Assembly: GCA_046726315.1 (NCBI GenBank) | Contig: JBKPAG010000019.1 | Location: forward strand, 5,454 to 69,453 | Source of the DNA: JACVRX01 sp046726315 | GTDB taxonomy: Bacteria; Actinomycetota; Actinomycetes; Jiangellales; Jiangellaceae | Length of the DNA stretch: 64,000 nt | Reading direction: 5' to 3' | Shown: positions 34,594 to 42,114 of the stretch, piece after piece | How the letters are laid out: every line of letters starts with the position of its first letter | Numbering within the stretch: the stretch's first letter is position 1 | Made by a program: the position numbers and the translations under genes | The notes under the pieces: generated by a model | Databases searched by the model: none | What the model saw: the letters and a program-made list of their open reading frames with translations, nothing else | What the model was told of the DNA's origin: nothing

Positions 34594-35028
34594 TTGGCCA
34601 GCGTGACCGGACTTGCCGTGCTCGTTGCCGTCCTACTGGCGGCTACGGCCTTCGGCTTGTGGCGGGCGAAAACTGGGGGCTGGCTGACGGCGCCGCGGTC
34701 GAGACACAACATGCCGCCGGCGCTTACCCGCGATGACATCGGCCAGGATCTGGGCGAGCGGGCGACGCTGGTGCAATTCTCGACGGCGTTCTGCGCCCCG
34801 TGCCGGGCGACCCGCCAGGTATTGGCCCATGTCGCCAACGCGGTCGATGGCGTACGCCATGTCGAGATCGACGCGGAGTCCCATTTGGATCTGGTCCGCC
34901 GGTTGGGTGTCACGCGGACGCCAACGACGTTTGTCCTGGACCATCGCGGGCAGGTCGCGAAGCGTTCGGCGGGGGTTCCCAGGCTCGCCGAGGTCACTGG
35001 TTTCGTTGATCAGATGGGCCGTGAATGA
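34594..35028 (+). CDS. Membrane-anchored thioredoxin (ThiX-like)
   Basis: The 144-residue protein has an N-terminal membrane segment (GLAVLVAVLLAATAFGLW), then a thioredoxin fold with the redox motif STAFCAPCRATRQ near residue 67-70, cis-Pro in TRTPTTFVLD and the ending AEVTGFVDQM. It would reduce disulfides at the membrane. TTG 34594 follows GGGAGG by three bases; a GTG at 34603 is a strong alternative. It leads the sulfur-related block (leader peptide, DUF4395, sulfurtransferase, SseC), like Rv0816c in mycobacteria. Confidence 0.85.
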   Translation: MASVTGLAVLVAVLLAATAFGLWRAKTGGWLTAPRSRHNMPPALTRDDIGQDLGERATLVQFSTAFCAPCRATRQVLAHVANAVDGVRHVEIDAESHLDLVRRLGVTRTPTTFVLDHRGQVAKRSAGVPRLAEVTGFVDQMGRE

Positions 35029-35080
35029 GACAGCCATCTCATTATTCGAGCGGATCGGTGACATCCTCGACTCTGCACCG

Positions 35081-35093
35081 TAGCCTCAGCTCC
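35081..35093 (+). promoter_or_regulatory. -10 promoter box of the leaderless leader-peptide transcript
   Basis: TAGCCT at 35081-35086 ends seven bases before the GTG at 35094, the spacing expected when transcription starts at the first base of the start codon. Confidence 0.6.
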
Positions 35094-35171
35094 GTGTTCC
35101 GGCCGGAGCTGACCAAGCGGCGCGCGATCGATCTCGGTCGCGTGGCCACCATGCTCTGTCGCCTGCCCTGA
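35094..35171 (+). CDS. Putative Cys-containing leader peptide of the sulfur operon, 25 aa
   Basis: A GTG-started frame of 25 residues contains LTKRRAIDLGRVATMLCRL. This resembles the recurrent actinobacterial leader-peptide pattern (L-T-x-R-R-x-x-D-L-x-R-V, Cys near the end) found upstream of sulfur-assimilation genes. In mycobacteria, Cys-rich leaderless short frames of this kind attenuate downstream genes according to cysteine supply. This one has only one Cys. It lies 89 bases upstream of DUF4395-sulfurtransferase-SseC and is preceded by a leaderless-type promoter. Confidence 0.7.
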   Translation: MFRPELTKRRAIDLGRVATMLCRLP

Positions 35172-35260
35172 CCGGCCAGCCCTAGGTGCCGCCGCATCGT
35201 CGGCTCTGCGGGCCTGTCCACAGCTGATGTCCTATCCAGCCTACGTCAGGGAGCATTCCG

Positions 35261-35686
35261 ATGGTCGACCCTCGCGGCCAGCGCTTCACCGCAGCCGTCA
35301 CGACCGTGGCCCTCGCGCTCGTCCTGCTGACCGGCAGCGGCTGGCTGCTGGCCCTGCAGGCTGGCGTCTTCGCGGCCAGTGCCCTCGGCGGGGTCGCCGC
35401 CTCGCCGTACGGTTGGCTGTTCGCGCGCGCCGTGCGCCCGCGTCTGGGCCCGCCAGCCGAGTACGAGGACGCACGGCCGCCGCGGTTCGCTCAGGCGGTT
35501 GGGCTGCTGTTCGCTGCCACCGGCCTGGCTGGCTTCGTCGCCGGCTGGTCTCTGGTCGCCTACAGCGCGGTCGGTGCAGCCCTGGCCGCCGCGTTCCTCA
35601 ACGCCGCCTTCGGGCTCTGCCTGGGCTGCGAGATCTACCTGGCATTCCGCCGCGCCATTCCTAGATTGACGGAGGTCACCCGATGA
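35261..35686 (+). CDS. DUF4395 membrane protein
   Basis: The 141-residue protein has about four membrane segments and the DUF4395 pattern VDPRGQRFTAAVT at the start, then GWLFARAVRPRLGPPAEYEDARPPRFAQ and NAAFGLCLGCEIYL, with two Cys four residues apart at the end of the last segment (CLGC). It starts at ATG 35261 (AGGGAG upstream) and ends with an ATGA overlap to the sulfurtransferase. The family is uncharacterised, but placement with sulfurtransferase and thioredoxin suggests a membrane thiol or sulfur-compound handler. Confidence 0.82.
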   Translation: MVDPRGQRFTAAVTTVALALVLLTGSGWLLALQAGVFAASALGGVAASPYGWLFARAVRPRLGPPAEYEDARPPRFAQAVGLLFAATGLAGFVAGWSLVAYSAVGAALAAAFLNAAFGLCLGCEIYLAFRRAIPRLTEVTR

Positions 35687-36531
35687 GCCGCGAGACCGTG
35701 CTCGTCTCAGCCGACTGGGTCGAGCAACATCTCGACGATCCTGAGGTCGTCCTGGTCGAAGTCGACGAGGACACGACTGCGTGGGACAAGAACCACATCA
35801 GGAGCGCCGTACGCCTGGACTGGAAATCGGATCTGCAAGACCAGGTCCGCCGAGACTTCGTGAACAAGGAGCAGTTCGAAGCGCTGCTCTCGGCCAAGGG
35901 CATCGGCAACGACGACACCATCGTGCTCTACGGCGGAAACAACAACTGGTTCGCCGCGTATGCGTACTGGTACTTCAAGCTCTACGGGCACGACGACGTC
36001 CGGCTGCTCGACGGTGGGCGCAAGATCTGGGAGCTGGAAAGCCGCGTGCTCGTCGACGACAGCCCGCAACGGGAGCCGACCCAATACCAGGCTAGCGGCC
36101 CGGACCTGGCGATCCGGGCGTTCCGCGACGAAGTCGTCGGGGCTATCGGCAACAAGAACCTGGTCGACGTCCGCTCGCCGGACGAATACGCCGGCCGTCT
36201 GCTTGCACCGGCGCACCTGCCACAGGAACAGGCCCAACGCGGTGGCCACATCCCGACTGCGCTGAACATTCCGTGGAGCAAAGCGGCCAACGACGACGGC
36301 ACCTTCCGCTCCGATCCCGATCTGCGCGCGCTCTACGGCGAGGCGGGAGTCGACCTCGACACGGACACGATCGCGTATTGCCGCATCGGCGAGCGGTCGG
36401 CGCACACCTGGTTCGTCCTGCACGAACTGCTGGGGGTGTCGAACGTCAAGAACTACGACGGCTCCTGGACGGAGTACGGGTCGCTGGTCGGCGTGCCGAT
36501 CGCGGTGGGCGACGAACCCGGTGCCGCATGA
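35683..36531 (+). CDS. Thiosulfate sulfurtransferase (tandem rhodanese, CysA/SseA type)
   Basis: The 282-residue protein has two rhodanese domains: an inactive N-terminal one (LVEVDEDTTAWDKNHIRSA) and a catalytic C-terminal one (LVDVRSPDEYAGR, active Cys in IAYCRIGERSAHTWF near 234). It moves sulfur from thiosulfate to thiol acceptors or cyanide. It overlaps DUF4395 by four bases upstream and SseC by four downstream (ATGA both times). The leader peptide at 35094 may link its expression to cysteine supply. Confidence 0.92.
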   Translation: MSRETVLVSADWVEQHLDDPEVVLVEVDEDTTAWDKNHIRSAVRLDWKSDLQDQVRRDFVNKEQFEALLSAKGIGNDDTIVLYGGNNNWFAAYAYWYFKLYGHDDVRLLDGGRKIWELESRVLVDDSPQREPTQYQASGPDLAIRAFRDEVVGAIGNKNLVDVRSPDEYAGRLLAPAHLPQEQAQRGGHIPTALNIPWSKAANDDGTFRSDPDLRALYGEAGVDLDTDTIAYCRIGERSAHTWFVLHELLGVSNVKNYDGSWTEYGSLVGVPIAVGDEPGAA

Positions 36532-36842
36532 CGGGCGGCTGCCAGGCTCCCGCGGGCGGGGTCTCGCTGGAGGGTGTCGACCTAGCCAAGGAGTCGGTGA
36601 TCCAGGGTGTGGTGACCCGGGCCGATGACGGCCCCATCGCCGGCGCATATGTGCGGCTGCTCGACGTCACCGGCGAGTTCACCGCAGAGGTGCCGACCAA
36701 CGACAATGGCGAGTTCCGGTTCTTCGCCGCGCCGGGCCAATGGACGTTACGCACACTGGCCCCTCGGGCCACTCCCGTCGACCGAGTCGTCGTGGCCGAA
36801 CGTGGCGCGGTCGCAGAGGTCGAGGTCAGCATCGCGTCCTGA
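36528..36842 (+). CDS. sseC: SseC-like DUF1416 protein
   Basis: The 104-residue protein carries a Cys near the N-terminus (GGCQAPAGGVSL) and then a small beta-sandwich (IQGVVTRADDGPIAGAYVRLLD, GEFTAEVPTNDNGEFRFFAAPGQWTLRTLAP). DUF1416 proteins always accompany the CysA-type sulfurtransferase in actinomycetes and are thought to be sulfur-transfer partners. Four-base overlap with the sulfurtransferase stop supports that. Confidence 0.88.
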   Translation: MTGGCQAPAGGVSLEGVDLAKESVIQGVVTRADDGPIAGAYVRLLDVTGEFTAEVPTNDNGEFRFFAAPGQWTLRTLAPRATPVDRVVVAERGAVAEVEVSIAS

Positions 36843-36883
36843 CGGCTCTGTGGGTCAGACCTCGGCGACGTAGGGTGTCGCGC

Positions 36884-37534
36884 GTGTCGCACGCCGCCTC
36901 CGCCTTTTCCGGCCGGCCGGCTGGCGTCCTGGTCGGGTCGGTACTGGTGGGCTGCGCAGGGGTTGGCTTCCTCGTTGGCAGCCTGATGGGCATGGCGGCC
37001 GGTGAGGGCAGTGAGGGTGAGCCGACGGTGGCTGCGACCAGCAGCGGCGCGCCGTGGGATGGCCCAGTGACGCCGGTGAGGGTCGACGTCGTCGAGGCGT
37101 CGTGCCAGTCCGACCCGAGCCGCGACGCGTCCGGCGCACGGGTTACGTACGAGCCTGAGCTCGCGGCCGATGCCGACACCGACTCGGCCTGGCGGTGCCC
37201 AGGCGACGGCGTCGGCGAGGCTCTCGTCATCGATCTGGGTGGAACCGCGCAGGTCGCCGAACTCGGCTTGGTCCCCGGATACGCCAAGACCGATGCCACC
37301 GACGGCACCGACCGGTACGCAGAGAACCGCAGGCTCACGGCCGTCCGCTGGCGATTCGACGACGGCACGACGATCGATCAGCAGTTAGATCCCGACCCAG
37401 ATCTACGCGACCTGCAGACGATTCGCATTCCGGTCGCGACCGCTGAGTGGGTCACAATGGAGATCGTCAGCAGTTCCGACGCCGACCGGGATTCCGTCGC
37501 TGTCAGCGAGCTGCGCATCTCGGCCGCTGCCTGA
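36884..37534 (+). CDS. Membrane-anchored protein with discoidin/NADase-type carbohydrate-binding domain
   Basis: The 216-residue protein has one N-terminal membrane segment (GVLVGSVLVGCAGVGFLVGSLMGMAAG) and an extracytoplasmic beta-rich domain with DADTDSAWRCPGDGVGEALVIDLGG and VAELGLVPGYAKTDATDGTDRYAENRRLTAVRW, the F5/8C-like pattern of the NADase-type glycan-binding family. It probably binds a surface glycan or lipid. TAGGGT seven bases before the GTG indicates a leaderless transcript. It follows sseC. Confidence 0.72.
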   Translation: MSHAASAFSGRPAGVLVGSVLVGCAGVGFLVGSLMGMAAGEGSEGEPTVAATSSGAPWDGPVTPVRVDVVEASCQSDPSRDASGARVTYEPELAADADTDSAWRCPGDGVGEALVIDLGGTAQVAELGLVPGYAKTDATDGTDRYAENRRLTAVRWRFDDGTTIDQQLDPDPDLRDLQTIRIPVATAEWVTMEIVSSSDADRDSVAVSELRISAAA

Positions 37535-37558
37535 TCGGCGCGGCGGCCGCCACCCCGA

Positions 37559-37921
37559 TCAGTAGACCAGAGCCTGCGCGCCGTCGGCGAGCGCCTCCTC
37601 AACGAATGTGGCGGCGCCAGCAATGCGGACACCAGGCATGACGTCATCGGGGCCGATCTCCCGCCGCGCTGCGCACTGAGTGCACAACGTGACCTGGCCG
37701 CCGGTCAGCACCGCGGCGAGCAGGTCTGGCAGCGGGGCCGCGTGCGGCAGCTCGAACTCGGCGGCCCGACCGGGCAGGGCGAACCAGGCCGACTCGCCGG
37801 TCAGCCACAGTGAGACGTCGGTCCCTGACGAGATCGCTGTGGCTGCGACGGTGAACGCCTGTGAGCAGCGTTCCGGCGCATCGAGCCCAGCGGTAACTTT
37901 CACAACGAGCCGGGTTCCCAT
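37559..37921 (-). CDS. DsrE-like sulfur-relay family protein
   Basis: The 120-residue protein has the DsrE-like fold: RLVVKVTAGLDAPERCSQAFTVAATAISSGTDVSLWLTGESA, then TLCTQCAARREIG with two Cys three residues apart, ending FVEEALADGAQALVY. It may bind or transfer sulfur. ATG 37921 follows TAGTGT by seven bases, and the -10 box overlaps that of the divergent gene at 37946. Confidence 0.75.
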   Translation of the reverse strand: MGTRLVVKVTAGLDAPERCSQAFTVAATAISSGTDVSLWLTGESAWFALPGRAAEFELPHAAPLPDLLAAVLTGGQVTLCTQCAARREIGPDDVMPGVRIAGAATFVEEALADGAQALVY

Positions 37922-37928
37922 GCTGTGC

Positions 37929-37938
37929 ACACTAGACT
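37929..37938. promoter_or_regulatory. Overlapping divergent -10 boxes sharing CTAG
   Basis: ACACTAGACT reads TAGACT on the forward strand (37933-37938) and TAGTGT on the reverse (37934 to 37929). Each box lies exactly seven bases before its own start codon (GTG 37946 and ATG 37921). Both genes are therefore leaderless and their promoters must compete for the same ten bases. Confidence 0.65.
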
Positions 37939-37945
37939 CCAGCCT

Positions 37946-38047
37946 GTGGTGGAGGTGTTCTTCACGGGCGTACTGGTTCTCACGACCCTGGCCGCCGGCT
38001 GGTTCGCCATCTACGTCATCTACCGGCTGTTCAAGGGTCAGGCCTGA
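37946..38047 (+). CDS. Single-pass small membrane protein, 33 aa
   Basis: A GTG start at 37946 gives a short protein: an acidic tip VVEVFFTG, one hydrophobic helix (VLVLTTLAAGWFAIYVIY) and a basic tail RLFKGQ. Similar tiny proteins with an FFTG start and YRLFKGQ-like end precede the nitrobindin gene in related actinomycetes (recalled). The stop is eight bases before the nitrobindin start. It could be a membrane microprotein modulating a larger partner. Confidence 0.65.
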   Translation: MVEVFFTGVLVLTTLAAGWFAIYVIYRLFKGQA

Positions 38048-38055
38048 CCCCCTCT

Positions 38056-38574
38056 GTGTTCGAGATCCCGACCGACCTCCACCCCGACTGCGTCCCGCTT
38101 GCGTGGTTGCTCGGCCGCTGGGAAGGCACGGGCGTCGGCGACTACCCGACGATCGAAGCCTTCCGGTTCGGCCAGGAGGTGGCCTTCAGCTACGTGCCGG
38201 GGAAGACCTTTCTCGCGTACACGAGTCGCAGCTGGATCCTCGACGACGACGGCACGCTGCTCCGGCCGGCCGCCAGCGAAGCCGGCTACTGGCGGCCGCA
38301 GCCCGACGGCGACGTCGAGGTTCTGCTAACCCATCCGACCGGATTCGTGGAGATCTATCTCGGCCGGGTCGAGCCGGCCAAGATCGAGCTCGCGACGCGC
38401 GGCGTCCTGAAGACCGAGACCGCCAAGGACTACCGAGCAGGCCATCGGCTCTACGGGCTGGTGGAGGGCCGGCTGATGTGGGTCTACGAAATGGCCGCGA
38501 TGGGACACGAGCTGCAACCGCATCTATCTGCCGAGCTACTACGGGTCGCCGGAGCCGACCAGGCCGGCTCCTAG
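38056..38574 (+). CDS. Nitrobindin-like heme-binding beta-barrel protein (DUF1794/THAP4)
   Basis: The 172-residue protein opens with the family motif LAWLLGRWEGTGVGDYP and continues with the beta-barrel SYVPGKTFLAYTSRSWIL, the HPTGFVEIYLG turn and the C-terminal H-E-L-Q-P-H-L segment near 155, which places the proximal heme His. Mycobacterial and human relatives bind ferric heme and convert peroxynitrite to nitrate. It begins eight bases after the small membrane protein. The stop TAG is part of the -10 box of the next gene. Confidence 0.9.
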   Translation: MFEIPTDLHPDCVPLAWLLGRWEGTGVGDYPTIEAFRFGQEVAFSYVPGKTFLAYTSRSWILDDDGTLLRPAASEAGYWRPQPDGDVEVLLTHPTGFVEIYLGRVEPAKIELATRGVLKTETAKDYRAGHRLYGLVEGRLMWVYEMAAMGHELQPHLSAELLRVAGADQAGS

Positions 38575-38583
38575 ACTTTGGGG

Positions 38584-38991
38584 GTGGGCGACTGGCGCGA
38601 GGACCTGCGGGCCCAGGGTTACCGGCTCACGCCGCAGCGCGAGCTGGTGCTCGAGGCCGTGCGCCAGCTCGACCATGGCTCGCCCGAGGAGATCCTCACC
38701 CGGGTCCGGCAGTCCGCCACGGGCGTGAACATCTCTACGGTCTACCGCACGCTGGAGCTGCTCGAGAAGCTCGGCCTGGTGAGCCATACCCATCTGGGGC
38801 ATGGGGCGCCCGCGTACCACGCCACGACGGAGCCCGACCATGTCCACCTGGTCTGCCGGAACTGCGAGCGCGTGATGCAGGTCGAGCCGTCGATAGCGGC
38901 CGGCCTAGTCGACGACCTCGCCGAGCGGTTCGGGTTCCACACCGACGTCCGGCACCTGACCGTCTTCGGCACCTGCCGGGACTGCACATGA
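38584..38991 (+). CDS. Fur-family metalloregulator
   Basis: The 135-residue protein has the winged helix (GYRLTPQRELVLEAV, VNISTVYRTLELLEKLGLVSH) and the metal/dimerisation part with HVHLVCRNC near 90-98 and CRDC at the end, giving a structural CxxC-CxxC zinc site. It may sense Fe, Zn or peroxide; the regulatory metal cannot be told. TAGACT six bases before the GTG (also containing the upstream stop) suggests leaderless translation. It precedes ygfZ, a Fe-S cluster repair protein. Confidence 0.9.
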   Translation: MGDWREDLRAQGYRLTPQRELVLEAVRQLDHGSPEEILTRVRQSATGVNISTVYRTLELLEKLGLVSHTHLGHGAPAYHATTEPDHVHLVCRNCERVMQVEPSIAAGLVDDLAERFGFHTDVRHLTVFGTCRDCT

Positions 38992-39013
38992 CTCGCCATG
39001 CGTTGGGGTTGGT

Positions 39014-39979
39014 GTGAGCAGCTACCGCAGCCCACTGCTGGACCGTCCGGGTGCCGTCGCGGCAACGGACTTCGACACGGGCGTCGCCGCGCACTACGGC
39101 GACCCGATGCGCGAACAGCGCAATCCCGGGCCGATCGACCTGTCGCACCGTGGGGTCGTCCGGGTCAGCGGTCCGGAGCGCCTGAGCTGGCTGCACTCGC
39201 TGACGTCCCAGCACGTCGAGCATCTCGGCCCCGGCAGCTCGACCGAGGCATTGGTGCTTTCACCACACGGCCATGTCGAGCACGCGTTGTACGCGGTCGA
39301 TGACGGCACGGCCTTCTGGGCGCACGTGGAGCCTGGGGCGGCCGCCGCGCTGGTCGCGTTCCTCGACTCGATGCGGTTCATGCTGCAGGTCGAGGTCGCC
39401 AACGTGACCGACGAGTTCGCGGTCGTCTGGGAGCCTGACACCGAGCGGCATGGCAGCTACCTGAGCAGGCTCACCGACCGGGGTCGTGAGGTCTTCGTCG
39501 CGCGGACCGAGCTGGCGGCGTACTTCGCCGACTCACCATCGGGGGTCTGGGCCCACGAGGCGCTGAGGATCGCAGCCCACCAGCCGCGCCTGGGCGTGGA
39601 CACCGACCACAAGACCATCCCGCACGAGGTCGGCTGGATCGGCTCAGCGGTTCATCTCGACAAGGGGTGCTACCGGGGGCAGGAGACCGTCGCCCGCGTC
39701 CACACCCTTGGCCGGCCGCCGCGCCGGCTGGTGATGTTGCACCTCGACGGGTCGGCAGAGCATCTGCCGGCGCACTGCGACCCGGTGCAGCAGGACGGTC
39801 TAGACGTCGGCTTCGTCGGATCGGCCGCCCGTCACTACGAGCTGGGACCGATCGCATTGGCCCTGGTCAAACGCACCGTCCCGGTTGATGCCCCCTTGGT
39901 GGCCGGCGGGGTGGCCGCCGCACAGGAGGTCATCGTCGACCCCGACGTCGGCCTGCACGTCCGGGCCCGGCTCGGCTAG
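39014..39979 (+). CDS. ygfZ: Folate-binding Fe-S cluster protein YgfZ
   Basis: The 321-residue protein belongs to the GcvT-like fold and carries the YgfZ signature KGCYRGQETVARVHTLGRPPRRL near residue 215-237 with its invariant Cys. YgfZ uses tetrahydrofolate to help assemble or repair 4Fe-4S enzymes. The N-terminus DLSHRGVVRVSGPERLSWLHSLTS is typical. It converges on dtd, the two stops overlapping by four bases. It follows the Fur regulator. Confidence 0.9.
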   Translation: MSSYRSPLLDRPGAVAATDFDTGVAAHYGDPMREQRNPGPIDLSHRGVVRVSGPERLSWLHSLTSQHVEHLGPGSSTEALVLSPHGHVEHALYAVDDGTAFWAHVEPGAAAALVAFLDSMRFMLQVEVANVTDEFAVVWEPDTERHGSYLSRLTDRGREVFVARTELAAYFADSPSGVWAHEALRIAAHQPRLGVDTDHKTIPHEVGWIGSAVHLDKGCYRGQETVARVHTLGRPPRRLVMLHLDGSAEHLPAHCDPVQQDGLDVGFVGSAARHYELGPIALALVKRTVPVDAPLVAGGVAAAQEVIVDPDVGLHVRARLG

Positions 39980-40413
39980 CCGTCCAACAGCAGCGTCACG
40001 GGCCCGTCGTTGGTCGACGTCACCTGCATCATGGCACCGAACACCCCGGTCTCCACATGCGCGCCCATCGACCGCATCGCGTCGCAGAACGCGTCTACTA
40101 GCGGCTCGGCCAGTTCGGCTGGAGCGGCTGCGGACCACGACGGCCGGCGACCCTTTCGGGTGTCGGCGTAAAGGGTGAACTGGCTGACGACGAGCACCGG
40201 CGCACCGACGTCGGATGCCGACCGGCCGCCGTCGAGGATGCGCAGCTCCCAGACCTTACGGGCCAGCCGGCTTGCGTTGGCGGCGTCGTCGTCGTGGGTG
40301 ACCCCGAGCAATACGAGCAAACCCTGGCGGCCAGGTCCGGGTTGGATCGCGCCGACGACCTCGTCTTCCACGCTGACCGACGCCGACGTGACCCGCTGCA
40401 CGACTGCTCGCAC
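39976..40413 (-). CDS. dtd: D-aminoacyl-tRNA deacylase
   Basis: The 145-residue protein has the family motifs MRAVVQRVTSASVSV at the start, SQFTLYADTRKGRRPSW in the middle (SQFTL catalytic loop) and NDGPVTLLLDG at the end (Gly-cisPro motif). It removes D-amino acids from mischarged tRNAs. The start GTG is preceded by GAGGATC. It converges on ygfZ. Confidence 0.95.
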   Translation of the reverse strand: MRAVVQRVTSASVSVEDEVVGAIQPGPGRQGLLVLLGVTHDDDAANASRLARKVWELRILDGGRSASDVGAPVLVVSQFTLYADTRKGRRPSWSAAAPAELAEPLVDAFCDAMRSMGAHVETGVFGAMMQVTSTNDGPVTLLLDG

Positions 40414-40448
40414 GGCCGCGATCCTCGCATGGGGGATAGGTTGCGACG

Positions 40449-41393
40449 GTGCCGCACGAGGTCGTCGCCGAAGTCGTCCGATCGGGAATGGTCGAGAGCC
40501 GGCATCACGGCTCAGTGGTCGCGCTGGGGCCCGACGGTGCAGTCGTGCTCACCGTGGGCGAAACCGACGCGACGATGTATCCACGCTCGGCCAACAAGCC
40601 AGCCCAGGCCGCTGCCATGCTGCGCTGCGGCCTCCCGCTCGACGGCGAACTGCTGGCGCTGGCAGCGTCGAGTCATTCTGGTGAGGATTTCCACATCAGG
40701 GGGGCTCGGCGCATCCTGGCCGCAGCGGATCTGGACGAGGGTCTTTTGCAGAACACCCCGGGGTGGCCGCTGGACGAGGTCGCGATGGTCGCGTACGTCC
40801 GGCAGGGGTCGGACCGGTCGTCGATCGCCGCCGACTGCTCCGGCAAACACGCTGCGATGCTGGTCACCTGCGCAGTGAATGGGTGGGGTGTCGATGACTA
40901 CCTGGCTTCGGAGCACCCGCTGCAGCTCGCGATTCACGACACGATCGAGGAGCTGGCCGGGGAGCAAATCGATCCGCCAGGTGTCGACGGTTGCGGAGCA
41001 CCGCTGTTCGCGATGACGCTCACCGGACTTGCCCGCACGTTTCGCGCGCTCGCCCTCGCGGCACCGGAATCGGCCGAGCGGCGCGTCATCGAAGCGATCC
41101 AGATCCATCCGCACTGGACCAGCGGGACGTTCCGCGACGAGGCGCGGCTGATCCGGTCGGTACCCCGCCTGTTCGCGAAGGCCGGTGCCGAAGGCGTCTA
41201 TGCCGCCGCATTCGACGACGGCCGGGCGGTAGCGCTCAAGATCGCGGACGGATCAATCCGCGCTCGGCCCGTGGTGATGGCCGCCGCCCTGCGCCGGCTC
41301 GGCGTCGAGCACCCAGTTCTCGCTGACCTCGCCCGGCCGGCGGTGTTGGGCGGCGGGCAGCCCGTCGGCGAGATTCGTCCGGTCGGGTTCTGA
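40449..41393 (+). CDS. Asparaginase (Rhizobium-type, AnsA-II family)
   Basis: The 314-residue protein is of the thermolabile/Rhizobium asparaginase group: RSANKPAQAAAMLRCG, the motif ASSHSGEDFHIRGARRIL, CSGKHAAMLVTCAVNGWG with the Ser/Lys catalytic pair and Cys zinc ligand, and VDGCGAPLFAMTLTGLA. It hydrolyses asparagine to aspartate and ammonia. TAGGTT six bases before the GTG gives a leaderless transcript. It is divergent from dtd. Confidence 0.9.
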   Translation: MPHEVVAEVVRSGMVESRHHGSVVALGPDGAVVLTVGETDATMYPRSANKPAQAAAMLRCGLPLDGELLALAASSHSGEDFHIRGARRILAAADLDEGLLQNTPGWPLDEVAMVAYVRQGSDRSSIAADCSGKHAAMLVTCAVNGWGVDDYLASEHPLQLAIHDTIEELAGEQIDPPGVDGCGAPLFAMTLTGLARTFRALALAAPESAERRVIEAIQIHPHWTSGTFRDEARLIRSVPRLFAKAGAEGVYAAAFDDGRAVALKIADGSIRARPVVMAAALRRLGVEHPVLADLARPAVLGGGQPVGEIRPVGF

Positions 41394-41399
41394 GCCGGG

Positions 41400-41442
41400 C
41401 CCCTCCGACTCGGAACGCCCCCGACCGCATCCTGTGGAGGGG
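41400..41442. terminator. Hairpin between convergent asparaginase and GNAT genes
   Basis: CCCCTCC at 41400-41406 pairs with GGAGGGG at 41436-41442. The location between converging stops suggests a two-way terminator, though the loop is long (29 bases) and there is no T-tract. Confidence 0.4.
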
Positions 41443-41455
41443 ACAGGAGAGACGC

Positions 41456-42058
41456 TCAGCCGGGTCGAAGCCGCTGGCCCATGACGACCGAGCCGGGGAG
41501 CGTCAGTAGGGCGCGCATGCCGATCCGGTCGTAGAAGCCGATTGCGCGGGCGTTCTTCGCCCCGGTCACCAGCTGCACACCTGCTGCGCCCGTCGCCCGC
41601 AGTTCGTCCAATAAGCGGGTGATCAGTCGACGGCCGTGGCCTGCGCCCTGCGCCCGGGGAAGCAGGTCGATGTGCAGGTGCGCCGGATACTGGGCGAGCA
41701 GCGCAGGGTCGAGCCGCGGCGGGTGATGGATCATGTGCCGCAGATGCTCGTCGGGCGTCCATGTCCGGCCCGCTGCCGGGTCGGCATACCGCCTCCGCAG
41801 CGGCGGCCACCATTGGCGCTCGCAGGCTCGGTCGAAGTCCACGGTTTCCCGCGCGCCGAGGACGTAACCGACCGGTTCGCCGTCGTCGAGCACGAACGCC
41901 AAGTTGGGCTCGAGGGCGAGATAGGGCCCGACGTAGATGTGGCCGAGGAGCCGCGGATCCGCGTATGCGCCGGTGGCGTCCTCGCCGTCGGCGCCGGTGC
42001 GGAGGCACACGTCATAAAGGGCATATTCGTCAGCAGGGGTCGCCCGACGGATGAGCAC
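41456..42058 (-). CDS. GNAT-family N-acetyltransferase
   Basis: The 200-residue protein has the GNAT fold: IRRATPADEYALYDVCLRTG, the strand EPVGYVLGARETVDFD, the acetyl-CoA loop LLPRAQGAGHGRRLITRLLDEL and the terminal AIGFYDRIGMRAL. The substrate is unknown. The segment between about 85 and 110 (a WWPPLRRRYADP insert) marks the O-GlcNAcase-like acetyltransferase subgroup. It converges on the asparaginase gene. Confidence 0.85.
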   Translation of the reverse strand: MLIRRATPADEYALYDVCLRTGADGEDATGAYADPRLLGHIYVGPYLALEPNLAFVLDDGEPVGYVLGARETVDFDRACERQWWPPLRRRYADPAAGRTWTPDEHLRHMIHHPPRLDPALLAQYPAHLHIDLLPRAQGAGHGRRLITRLLDELRATGAAGVQLVTGAKNARAIGFYDRIGMRALLTLPGSVVMGQRLRPG

Positions 42059-42114
42059 GAGAGCGGATTATCCGTGCCACCGCTGCGCTGGCGCTCCGAT
42101 ACGTACGCTGGGGC

